Of a stretch of 12,860 nucleotides of DNA, positions 7,359 to 12,860 are shown in pieces. How positions within the stretch are numbered: the stretch's first letter is position 1; the number at the start of each line of letters is the position of its first letter. The notes under the pieces are model-generated. The model made no database searches. It was not told the DNA's origin and worked only from the letters and a program-made list of their open reading frames with translations. The DNA comes from an uncultured Clostridia bacterium (lineage in GTDB: Bacteria > Bacillota > Clostridia > Christensenellales > Borkfalkiaceae): the NCBI GenBank assembly GCA_904501815.1, contig CAJGCN010000031.1, positions 1-12,860 of the forward strand. The letters are read 5' to 3'. The position numbers and the translations under genes were made by a program.

Positions 7359-8285
7359 ATGGATGCGATTGAAAAAGATTTACTGCTGAAAATAGCCGAT
7401 TTGCACGGCGTGCCCGAAGGGGCGTATAACATTCGCGGAAACGGAGAAACGCAAGGCAGAAACAGTACAGCGAATATCGATATCGTGACGAAAACGGACG
7501 GCAAGGCAGGGATTGATATTTTTATCAAGCCGGGCACGAAAAACGAGAGCTTGCATATCCCTGTGATTATCAGTAAAGCGGGTTTGCAGGAAATGGTGTA
7601 TAACGATTTCCATATCGGAGCGGATGCCGACGTAGTAATCGTTGCAGGTTGCGGTATTCACAACTGCGGCGGCGTGGAAATGACTTCCCGCCACGACGGG
7701 GTGCATACTTTTTACGTAGGCAAAAACGCGAAAGTCAAATACGTGGAAAAACACTACGGCGACGGGGACGGCAACGGCAAGAACGTAATGAACCCGAAAA
7801 CGGTGGTGTATTTAGACGAAGGCGCGTCTATGGAAATGCAGTCCACGCAAATTAAAGGGATAGACTCTACCGACCGTATCACGGAAGTAAAGATGCAAGC
7901 GGGCGCGAATTTTATCGTCAAGGAAAAATTATACACGCACGGCGAGCAAGTAGCGAACACGGATTTTATCGTAGAAATGAACGGCGAAAACTGTCGAGCG
8001 GATATTATGTCGCGTTCGGTGGCGAGCGGAAACTCCCGCCAAAATTTCGTGTCTACGATGACGGGCAACGCCGCTTGTCACGGTCATACGGAATGTGACG
8101 CGATTATCATGGACGACGCATGCGTATCTGCCGCGCCCTGTTTAACGGCAAACGACGTAAACGCAGAGCTTATCCACGAAGCGGCAATCGGCAAGATAGC
8201 CGGCGAACAGCTCACCAAGCTAATGACCTTAGGCCTTACCGAAAAAGAAGCCGAAGAACAAATCATCAAAGGATTTTTACACTAA
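7359..8285 (+). CDS. SufB/SufD-family Fe-S cluster scaffold (short form)
   Basis: Scaffold partner of SufC. The start is set at ATG 7359, backed by AAAGGAG at 7346-7352 with 6-nt spacing; an in-frame TTG at 7320 would lie inside sufC. The resulting 308 aa is much shorter than SufB or SufD of the full operon (usually over 400). The beta-helix core and the C-terminal family block are complete: HTECDAII (243-250), AELIHEAAIGKI (269-280), GLTEKEAEEQIIKGF. Cysteines and histidines that could bind iron or persulfide include GCGIHNCGG with Cys98, His101 and Cys103, then Cys240, Cys246, Cys255, Cys261 and His273-Glu274. It forms an operon with sufC. A sole SufB/D protein probably forms a homodimer doing both jobs. 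B versus D naming cannot be settled by eye. Confidence 0.88.
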   Translation: MDAIEKDLLLKIADLHGVPEGAYNIRGNGETQGRNSTANIDIVTKTDGKAGIDIFIKPGTKNESLHIPVIISKAGLQEMVYNDFHIGADADVVIVAGCGIHNCGGVEMTSRHDGVHTFYVGKNAKVKYVEKHYGDGDGNGKNVMNPKTVVYLDEGASMEMQSTQIKGIDSTDRITEVKMQAGANFIVKEKLYTHGEQVANTDFIVEMNGENCRADIMSRSVASGNSRQNFVSTMTGNAACHGHTECDAIIMDDACVSAAPCLTANDVNAELIHEAAIGKIAGEQLTKLMTLGLTEKEAEEQIIKGFLH

Positions 8286-8359
8286 CCCTTAACAGGAAGT
8301 CCAGAAACTCAGTTTCTGGCGAGTGTGGGCAGAGCCCACGAAAAAACGGACTTCAAAAA

Positions 8360-8382
8360 GGAAAGCAAAGCTTTCCGTCTTT
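8360..8382 (+). terminator. Possible terminator for the suf pair inside the palindrome array
   Basis: GGAAAGC (8360-8366), loop AAA, GCTTTCC (8370-8376), then GTCTTTT. The 7-bp stem followed by a T-rich tail makes this the array palindrome most like an intrinsic terminator, about 75 nt after the SufB/D-like stop. The tail is interrupted, so strength is doubtful. Confidence 0.3.
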
Positions 8383-8496
8383 TCGTGGCATAGCCACGCA
8401 ATCGCCCAAAGGGCGAGAAGAACGCAACCTACGGTTGCTTCGCTGGGGCAAGATATGCGGGGTTTCACCCCTGCACCCCACAAGGGACAATATCCC

Positions 8497-8524
8497 TTGA
8501 CCCTTGTTAGAGAGTTTTTAGATT
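8497..8524 (+). promoter_or_regulatory. Candidate promoter for the first aminopeptidase, at the element edge
   Basis: TTGACC (8497-8502; 5 of 6 consensus), 16-nt spacer, TAGATT (8519-8524; 4 of 6). It overlaps the last palindrome and the right terminal repeat of the array, so the element may supply the promoter. No better candidate is seen before the gene, but read-through from suf is also possible. Confidence 0.3.
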
Positions 8525-8561
8525 TCCAAAAATAAATAATAAAACCAAAAGGAGAAAAACT

Positions 8562-9938
8562 ATGAGCGAACTTGCTTATAAAAGAACGAACGTCTATGAA
8601 AAAGCAGACGAGAAATTGATGAAAGAAATTTTTGACTACGCCGAAGGCTATCGTGCGTTTATCGACGAAGGGAAAACCGAACGGGAAGCTTGCGCGTACG
8701 TGCTTAACGCCGCGAAAGAAAAGGGGTATAAACCCTTTGCGTTTGGACAAAAGCTCAAGGCGGGGGATAAAGTGTATTATAATAATCGCGGAAAAAATTT
8801 GTATTTAATCCGCGTGGGAACGGAAAACGTCGCAACCGACGGGATTCGTATTTTAGCTTCGCATATCGACAGCCCCCGTATTGATTTAAAACAAGTGCCT
8901 TTCTACGAAGCCGACGGTATTGCCCTTGCAAAAACCCATTACTACGGCGGGATTCGCAAATATCAATGGGCGGCAATCCCCCTTGCGTTGCACGGTACGG
9001 TCGTGCTTTCTAACGGCGAGATTGTCAACGTAAAAATCGGAGAAGACGATAAAGATCCCGTGTTCTATATCAGCGATTTACTTCCGCACCTTGCGGCGAA
9101 ACAAAACGCAAAACCGCTCGGGGAAGGAATCGGCGGGGAAGATTTGAATATTTGGTTTGGAAATATCCCCTATACGGCGGCAAAAGACGATAAGGATAAA
9201 ACTGTCAAGGAAAACTTGCTCCGTATCTTAAACGAAAAATACGGCATTAAAGAAGTGGACTTTTTAAGCGCAGAGCTTTCGCTCGTACCTGCCTTCAAAG
9301 CTCGTGATATCGGGCTGGACAGGGGGCTTATGGGCGCGTACGGACACGACGACAGAGTGTGCAGTTATCCCGCGTATACCGCGCTGTTTGACGAGCCGTC
9401 CGATAAGCATACCGTTATGGTCGTGCTTGCCGATAAAGAAGAAATCGGAAGCGAAGGAACGACGGGTATGCAATGCGCGTTGTTTACCGATTTAATCGAC
9501 GCGATTGCAAGCTCGTTCGGTGTTTCGTCGGCGGCGGTGCGCGCAAACTCGAAATGTCTTTCGGCGGACGTAAACGCAGGCTACGACCCCAACTATAAGA
9601 GCGTTTCCGAACCGTTAAATTCCACCTATCTTTCCTGTGGCGCAGGGGTGACCAAATTCACGGGCGCGCGCGGGAAATCTTCGTCCAACGACGCCGACGC
9701 GGAATTTATCGGAGAATTGCGCAAAATCTTCGACGAAAACGGCGTTATTTGGCAAACGGGCGAGCTTGGCGGAGTAGACGTCGGTGGCGGCGGTACGGTG
9801 GCGAAATATATCGCGAAAATGAATATCAACACGATTGATATCGGCGTACCCGTAATTGCCATGCACTCTCCTTTCGAAGTTATTTCCAAAGCGGATTTAT
9901 ACGAAGAATATCTCGCCTTCCGTGCGTTTATCAAATAA
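8562..9938 (+). CDS. M18-family zinc aminopeptidase (long form, YDPNY branch)
   Basis: A 458-aa cytosolic dinuclear-zinc aminopeptidase of the M18 family (aminopeptidase I / LAP4 type), which trims N-terminal residues from peptides. Metal and catalytic residues are visible in order: His101 and Asp103 (ASHIDSPR), Asp263/Asp264 (GHDDRVCSYPAY), Glu293-Glu294 (DKEEIGSEGTTG), Asp336 (LSADVNAGYDPNY) and His435 (IAMHSPFEV, followed by KADLYEEY). Two features separate it from the neighbour below: an insertion around 120-215 and NAGYDPNY where classical members have a HAxHPNH-type sequence. The start is backed by AAAGGAG at 8548-8554 with 7-nt spacing. It is monocistronic and convergent with another M18 gene, sharing a terminator. 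It probably degrades peptides brought in by Opp. Confidence 0.92.
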   Translation: MSELAYKRTNVYEKADEKLMKEIFDYAEGYRAFIDEGKTEREACAYVLNAAKEKGYKPFAFGQKLKAGDKVYYNNRGKNLYLIRVGTENVATDGIRILASHIDSPRIDLKQVPFYEADGIALAKTHYYGGIRKYQWAAIPLALHGTVVLSNGEIVNVKIGEDDKDPVFYISDLLPHLAAKQNAKPLGEGIGGEDLNIWFGNIPYTAAKDDKDKTVKENLLRILNEKYGIKEVDFLSAELSLVPAFKARDIGLDRGLMGAYGHDDRVCSYPAYTALFDEPSDKHTVMVVLADKEEIGSEGTTGMQCALFTDLIDAIASSFGVSSAAVRANSKCLSADVNAGYDPNYKSVSEPLNSTYLSCGAGVTKFTGARGKSSSNDADAEFIGELRKIFDENGVIWQTGELGGVDVGGGGTVAKYIAKMNINTIDIGVPVIAMHSPFEVISKADLYEEYLAFRAFIK

Positions 9939-9955
9939 GAATAGTTTACCAAAGA

Positions 9956-9987
9956 AAAACGGCTCTCCCGAACGGGAAAGCCGTTTT
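9956..9987. terminator. Bidirectional intrinsic terminator between convergent M18 genes
   Basis: AAAACGGCT (9956-9964) pairs with AGCCGTTTT (9979-9987); after one C-A mismatch, TCCC (9966-9969) pairs with GGGA (9974-9977) around GAAC. A-run on the left and T-run on the right let the hairpin end transcription from both strands, 18 nt past one stop and 14 nt past the other. Confidence 0.9.
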
Positions 9988-10000
9988 ATCCTTGCCGTAC

Positions 10001-11269
10001 TTATTTAATTTCCGCTTGATTTCCTTTGATGGAAATATCCGAGCCGTAGAATGCGGTAAGCCCTTTTTCCAACTCGTTAAAATCGCTTTTTGCAAAGCTT
10101 TCGCAAGCGGAGTGCATCGCAAGTTGCGCAAGCCCGATATCTGCGCTGAGCACGCCGAGCTGACCGAGAGAAACTCTTCCGAGCGTTCCGCCACTTCTAA
10201 CGTCCGAACGGTTGAAAAAGCTTTGACGTTTTACTTCCGCGCGGTCGAATACCGTTTTTAAGATCGCCGAAGACAACGCTTCCGTCGTATACGCTTTGTC
10301 CGCGTGTGTTTTAATGACCACACCCCCGCCGAGCGTAGGGCGGTTGGTCGGGTCGGTTTTTTCGGGGTGGTTGGGGTGTACGCCGTGCGCGTTGTCCGCC
10401 GAGATTAAAAAGGAAGTTGCAAGGGCTTTGGCGTATTCGTTTTCGTCGAATTTCAAAGCGTAGGCAATGCGCTTTAAGGTCGTTTGTAAAAAGTCCGAGC
10501 CTGCGCCTTCAAAGGTTTCGCTTCCGATTTCTTCGCTGTCGAAGCACGCCACCACGCAAATCCCGCCGTTTTTATCGTGCGATAACAGGCTTTCCAAAGC
10601 CGCGTAGGTGCAAACTAAATTATCAATACGCGGGGAAGCGATAAATTCGTCGGAAAGACCAAACGCATAGGGCATGTCCCCGTTCACGACGAATAAATCG
10701 TGGGAAATCACTTCTTCTTCGCTTACGAACGACAGCCAGTTTTTTCCGTTTTCCGCAAGCCCTGCAAGGGGGCAAAGGTCCACTTGCGCGTTGACGGCAA
10801 AGTTTTCGTTTACCGTTCTGTTTTGGTGAATGGCAACGGAGGGAATCGTTAAAAACTTTTCCGAAACTACGTTTTCCGCTTTTAAAATTCCGCCGTCGTT
10901 GACGACTATCCTTCCTGCTACTTTTAAAGGTCTGTCAAAGAAAGAATATAAAATTCCGCCACCGTAGCGTTCCACGTTCAAGGTCAAATACCCGTCCGTT
11001 TTCCGTTCGGGATTTTCTTTAATTTTTAACGCAGGGGAGTCGGTGTGCGTAGCGGTGATTTTAAAAGAAAATCTGTCTAACCCGTCAACGGTAAAAGCAA
11101 TTAGCGAACTGCCGCCCCGTTCTACGAAATATTTCCCACCTTCTTGAAGTTCCCAGTCTTCCGTTTCGGATAAAGCTTCGAATCCGGCGTTTAACAATAA
11201 TGTCTTGGCGTTTTCTACGGCGTGATACGCCGTGTAGGAAGTTGATAAAAAGTCTAATAAATCTCTCAT
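10001..11269 (-). CDS. M18-family zinc aminopeptidase (classical form)
   Basis: A 422-aa M18 aminopeptidase, cytosolic, with all expected metal ligands: His75 and Asp77 (TATHTDSPALKIK), Asp216 (SPRIDNLVC), Glu246-Glu247 (FDSEEIGSETFEGAGS), Asp292 with His295 and His298 (SADNAHGVHPNHPEKTDP) and His386 (QLAMHSACE). GGTLGR (361-366) and the RYGGGIL (101-107) block are also standard. The start is set at 11269 because a near-consensus promoter lies just upstream, inside the longer open frame (to 11359), and because AGGACGG precedes this ATG; the protein then begins MRDLLDFL, as relatives do. It is divergent from the MarR-type gene and convergent with the other M18 gene. It is clearly not a recent duplicate of that gene, since lengths and motifs differ throughout. 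Confidence 0.93.
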   Translation of the reverse strand: MRDLLDFLSTSYTAYHAVENAKTLLLNAGFEALSETEDWELQEGGKYFVERGGSSLIAFTVDGLDRFSFKITATHTDSPALKIKENPERKTDGYLTLNVERYGGGILYSFFDRPLKVAGRIVVNDGGILKAENVVSEKFLTIPSVAIHQNRTVNENFAVNAQVDLCPLAGLAENGKNWLSFVSEEEVISHDLFVVNGDMPYAFGLSDEFIASPRIDNLVCTYAALESLLSHDKNGGICVVACFDSEEIGSETFEGAGSDFLQTTLKRIAYALKFDENEYAKALATSFLISADNAHGVHPNHPEKTDPTNRPTLGGGVVIKTHADKAYTTEALSSAILKTVFDRAEVKRQSFFNRSDVRSGGTLGRVSLGQLGVLSADIGLAQLAMHSACESFAKSDFNELEKGLTAFYGSDISIKGNQAEIK

Positions 11270-11300
11270 AACCCCGTCCTTTTGCTCGTTTATTGCCATT

Positions 11301-11329
11301 ATTGTAGCATTTTTTACGCATTTTGACAA
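11301..11329 (-). promoter_or_regulatory. Promoter of the classical M18 aminopeptidase
   Basis: Read on the minus strand: -35 TTGTCA (11324-11329), 17-nt spacer, -10 TACAAT (11301-11306). The transcript would start near 11294-11296, about 25 nt before the ATG at 11269. This is the main reason for rejecting the longer reading frame. Confidence 0.75.
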
Positions 11330-11339
11330 GCGGAAGAGC

Positions 11340-11411
11340 AAACCTTTTGAAAAAAACAAAAAATTTTTTCACAATATGAAAAAAAGGTGAAATGCTTAAC
11401 GAAAAAGGTTT
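11340..11411. promoter_or_regulatory. Palindromes between the divergent promoters (candidate operators)
   Basis: Two nested symmetries lie between the M18 and marR promoters. The inner one is TTTTTTCA (11364-11371), CAATA, TGAAAAAA (11377-11384), with perfect 8-bp arms. The outer one is AAACCTTTT (11340-11348) with AAAAGGTTT (11403-11411), perfect 9-bp arms. MarR proteins bind palindromes near their own promoters, so one may be the operator; A/T-rich sequence makes chance symmetry likely enough to be cautious. Confidence 0.4.
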
Positions 11412-11417
11412 AATTGC

Positions 11418-11447
11418 TTGACAAAATGGATAGGAATACGCTATAAT
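11418..11447 (+). promoter_or_regulatory. Promoter of the MarR-type regulator gene
   Basis: Perfect -35 TTGACA (11418-11423), 18-nt spacer, perfect -10 TATAAT (11442-11447). The transcript would start near 11454, about 25 nt before the ATG. It likely drives both the regulator and the ABC gene after it. Confidence 0.85.
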
Positions 11448-11478
11448 AAAATCCCCATAAAATAATAGGAGTATACAG

Positions 11479-11940
11479 ATGAGTACTAACAAGAAAAACG
11501 AAAGCAAAAACAAAGAATATTTAGGAAAAATTCTCGCTATGTTCAAACAAATGGAGAACGTGGTGGTCGTGAATAAAAAAACCCGTTTTAATAATTCCGA
11601 GCTGCGCTTGATTGCGGAAATTTTACTTGCCAAAGAACAAGGCAAACGCTATATTTCCACCCAGCTTGCCGATAGATTGAACGTCACCCGTTCGGCTATC
11701 TCACAAATCGTACAAAGATTAGAAAAGGAAGGGGTGTTAAAACGTACGCTCAAAACGCCCGTAAATAAAATCGCTTACGTGGAACTTTCCGACAGCGCGC
11801 TCGTGGAATACGAATCGGCTGTTTCGGTGGCGGCGGAGTTTGCAGGGGCGGTCGTCAAAGCGTTTGGAGAAGAAAAAATGCAACAGCTTTTAACGCTTTC
11901 CGACGAGTTTGCAAAAACGGTAGAATCCCTGAAAAAATAA
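11479..11940 (+). CDS. MarR-family winged-helix transcriptional regulator
   Basis: A 153-aa DNA-binding protein, of normal MarR length and likely a dimer. After a Lys/Asn-rich N-terminus, residues 40-56 form a helix (SELRLIAEILLAKEQG). Residues 58-86 are the helix-turn-helix (ISTQLADRLNVTRSAISQIV, then LEKEGVL), followed by a short wing at about 88-103 (RTLKTPVNKIAYVELS). The rest is helical and would form the dimer interface. No cysteine is present, so redox sensing of the OhrR kind is ruled out. The ribosome site TAGGAG (11466-11471) is 7 nt from the ATG. Its position ahead of a MacB-like ABC gene with no promoter between them suggests it controls its own operon, perhaps also the divergent aminopeptidase. 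The ligand is unknown. Confidence 0.85.
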   Translation: MSTNKKNESKNKEYLGKILAMFKQMENVVVVNKKTRFNNSELRLIAEILLAKEQGKRYISTQLADRLNVTRSAISQIVQRLEKEGVLKRTLKTPVNKIAYVELSDSALVEYESAVSVAAEFAGAVVKAFGEEKMQQLLTLSDEFAKTVESLKK

Positions 11941-11977
11941 CCGTTAAATACGCTTGGTGAAAACAGCCGAGCGGTTA
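11938..11977 (+). other. Intercistronic hairpin with two competing folds
   Basis: CGCTTGG (11951-11957) pairs with CCGAGCG (11967-11973; one G-U) around a 9-nt loop. Alternatively TAACCG (11938-11943) pairs with CGGTTA (11972-11977), sharing two bases with the inner stem. There is no T-run, so it is not a plain terminator; it may stabilise the upstream mRNA or tune expression of the ABC gene. Confidence 0.35.
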
Positions 11978-12012
11978 TCACAGTATCAATTTATCCTTTG
12001 GAGAACAAATAT

Positions 12013-12860
12013 ATGTTAAAACTTATTGACGTAAAAAAAGACTACGTGACGGGCGGTTCGACCGTTCACGCGCTCAGGGGCGTTTCGCTTGCGTTCCGCG
12101 CAAACGAATTCGTTTCCATTTTAGGCGCGTCCGGCTGTGGAAAAACCACGATGCTCAATATTATCGGCGGGTTGGACCATTATACGTCGGGCGATTTGGT
12201 TATTTCGGGTAAATCCACGAAAAACTACGGCGACAGAGAGTGGGACGTATACAGAAACCACCGTATCGGGTTCGTCTTTCAGTCTTACAACTTAATTCCC
12301 CACCAAACGGTGTTGGGCAACGTGGAAATCGCGCTCACGATTGCGGGCGTTTCCAAAGAAGAACGCCGTCAACGCGCCAAAGAAGCGTTGGAAAAGGTCG
12401 GCTTAGGCGCAGAGCTTTATAAACGTCCCAACCAGCTTTCAGGCGGACAAATGCAACGGGTAGCGATTGCGCGTGCGCTGGTGAATAATCCCGAAATTTT
12501 GCTTGCGGACGAACCGACGGGCGCGCTTGACTCGGTGACGAGCGTGCAGATTATGGAGCTTATTCGCGAAATTGCAGGCGAACGGTTGGTTATTATGGTG
12601 ACGCACAATCCCGAGCTTGCCGAGCAGTATTCTTCCCGTATCGTCCGCCTTTCCGACGGACTCGTGGTTTCCGATTCTAACCCCTACGAACTGTCCGAAG
12701 AAGACAAGGAATACGAAGAAAACGCGGTAGCCGAGAAAGCGGAAGAAAAAGAAGAGCCGATTGCGGAAAACCTTACGAAAAAGGGCAAAAAGAAAACGAA
12801 AAAAGAACGCGCGGCAATGTCGTTCGGGACGGCGCTTGCGTTGAGCGGTAGAAACCTGCG
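12013..12860 (+). CDS. MacB-like ABC transporter, ATPase fused to FtsX-type permease (3'-truncated)
   Basis: The frame runs open to the window end; 282 codons are visible. Residues 1-220 form a complete LolD/MacB-class ATPase: Walker A GASGCGKTT (38-46), Q-loop Gln90 in FVFQSYNLIPHQTVLGNVE, signature LSGGQMQR (142-149), Walker B ILLADEPTGALD with Asp166 and Glu167, and H-loop His198 in VTHNPELAEQYSSRIVRL. A charged Glu/Lys linker follows at about 226-268. Then AAMSFGTALALSGRNL begins, which matches the cytoplasmic lead-in to an FtsX/MacB permease in Firmicutes fused transporters; the membrane part is outside the window. The start has TTTGGAG (11997-12003), 9-nt spacing. Such proteins usually export antimicrobial peptides or lipids or do mechanical work; the marR neighbour favours an inducible resistance role. 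Confidence 0.88.
   Translation, partial: MLKLIDVKKDYVTGGSTVHALRGVSLAFRANEFVSILGASGCGKTTMLNIIGGLDHYTSGDLVISGKSTKNYGDREWDVYRNHRIGFVFQSYNLIPHQTVLGNVEIALTIAGVSKEERRQRAKEALEKVGLGAELYKRPNQLSGGQMQRVAIARALVNNPEILLADEPTGALDSVTSVQIMELIREIAGERLVIMVTHNPELAEQYSSRIVRLSDGLVVSDSNPYELSEEDKEYEENAVAEKAEEKEEPIAENLTKKGKKKTKKERAAMSFGTALALSGRNL

Larger units (their letters stand above)
8295..8527 (+). repeat. Palindrome-array element with 16-bp terminal inverted repeats
   Basis: Non-coding 233-bp block between the SufB/D-like gene and an aminopeptidase. Its ends are imperfect inverted repeats (8295-8310 and 8512-8527; 13 of 16 positions pair, and two more are G-U in + strand RNA). Inside are eight short palindromes, arms/loop: 8301-8308/8312-8319 (TCA); 8325-8330/8334-8339 (AGA); 8360-8366/8370-8376 (AAA); 8384-8389/8393-8398 (ATA); 8402-8407/8411-8416 (AAA); 8424-8429/8433-8438 (TAC); 8456-8463/8467-8475 (TTC, bulged T8472), itself enclosed by TGGGG 8444-8448 and CCCCA 8476-8480; and 8481-8487/8493-8499 (CAATA). 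It has no credible coding frame. It may be a dispersed palindromic repeat or MITE-like element, or a branched RNA. The structure is directly visible; the identity is unknown. Confidence 0.8.

Noticed and set aside
8488..8492. The same CAATA loop in the last array palindrome and in the palindrome at 11364-11384
   Set aside because: The arms are unrelated, and a shared five-base loop is easily due to chance.
8301..8499. A CRISPR array
   Set aside because: The palindromes differ in sequence from one another; there is no repeated unit, no even spacer length and no cas gene.
8289..8750. A 153-codon minus-strand frame and 70- and 126-codon plus-strand frames (8323-8535, 8120-8500) over the palindrome array
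   Set aside because: They run through palindromes and into real genes, have no ribosome site, and give compositionally odd proteins. Open frames here are a by-product of the repeat structure.
11270..11359. A 30-residue N-terminal extension of the minus-strand M18 aminopeptidase
   Set aside because: A TTGTCA-17-TACAAT promoter lies inside the extension, and the inner ATG at 11269 has AGGACGG upstream and gives the family-typical N-terminus.

Overview
The window reads as a chromosomal piece of a Bacillota (Firmicutes) genome, most likely an anaerobic, uncultured, gut-type Clostridia. The reasons are AGGAG-type ribosome sites at 5-9 nt spacing, near-consensus TTGACA/TATAAT promoters, and the protein flavour: an OppC with a large external insert, a DUF3899-like small protein, a two-gene SufC + SufB/D-like set, and M18 aminopeptidases. 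Base composition is moderate and even. I see no rRNA, tRNA, phage gene, transposase or CRISPR array. The taxonomic call is inference only.

Layout. (1) 1-3410: the end of an oligopeptide ABC importer operon. It holds oppC (5' end outside the window), oppD, oppF and a tiny two-helix membrane protein whose start overlaps the oppF stop. (2) 3487-6586: a consensus promoter drives a CNNM/CBS/CorC-type membrane protein, galE and a YgjP-like zinc metallopeptidase, probably ended by a weak hairpin terminator. (3) 6628-8285: sufC and a short SufB/SufD-family scaffold, an apparently minimal Fe-S assembly pair. (4) 8286-8561: an unusual non-coding element. It has eight short palindromes, seven of them with 3-nt loops, enclosed by imperfect 16-bp terminal inverted repeats (8295-8310 and 8512-8527). 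(5) 8562-11269: two M18 aminopeptidases from different branches of the family. They face each other and share one bidirectional terminator. (6) 11270-11478: a divergent promoter region rich in A/T palindromes. (7) 11479-12860: a MarR-type regulator followed by a MacB-like ABC ATPase that is fused to, or runs into, an FtsX-type permease cut off by the window end.

Peptide uptake (Opp) and two aminopeptidases in one neighbourhood fit an organism that lives partly on peptides. The remaining genes look like housekeeping (Fe-S assembly, UDP-galactose metabolism, ion or membrane homeostasis) plus a regulator-transporter pair that may handle a toxic compound. The item most worth following is the palindrome-array element at 8295-8527. 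It is not explained by any gene and looks like either a dispersed mobile or palindromic repeat or a multi-branched RNA.
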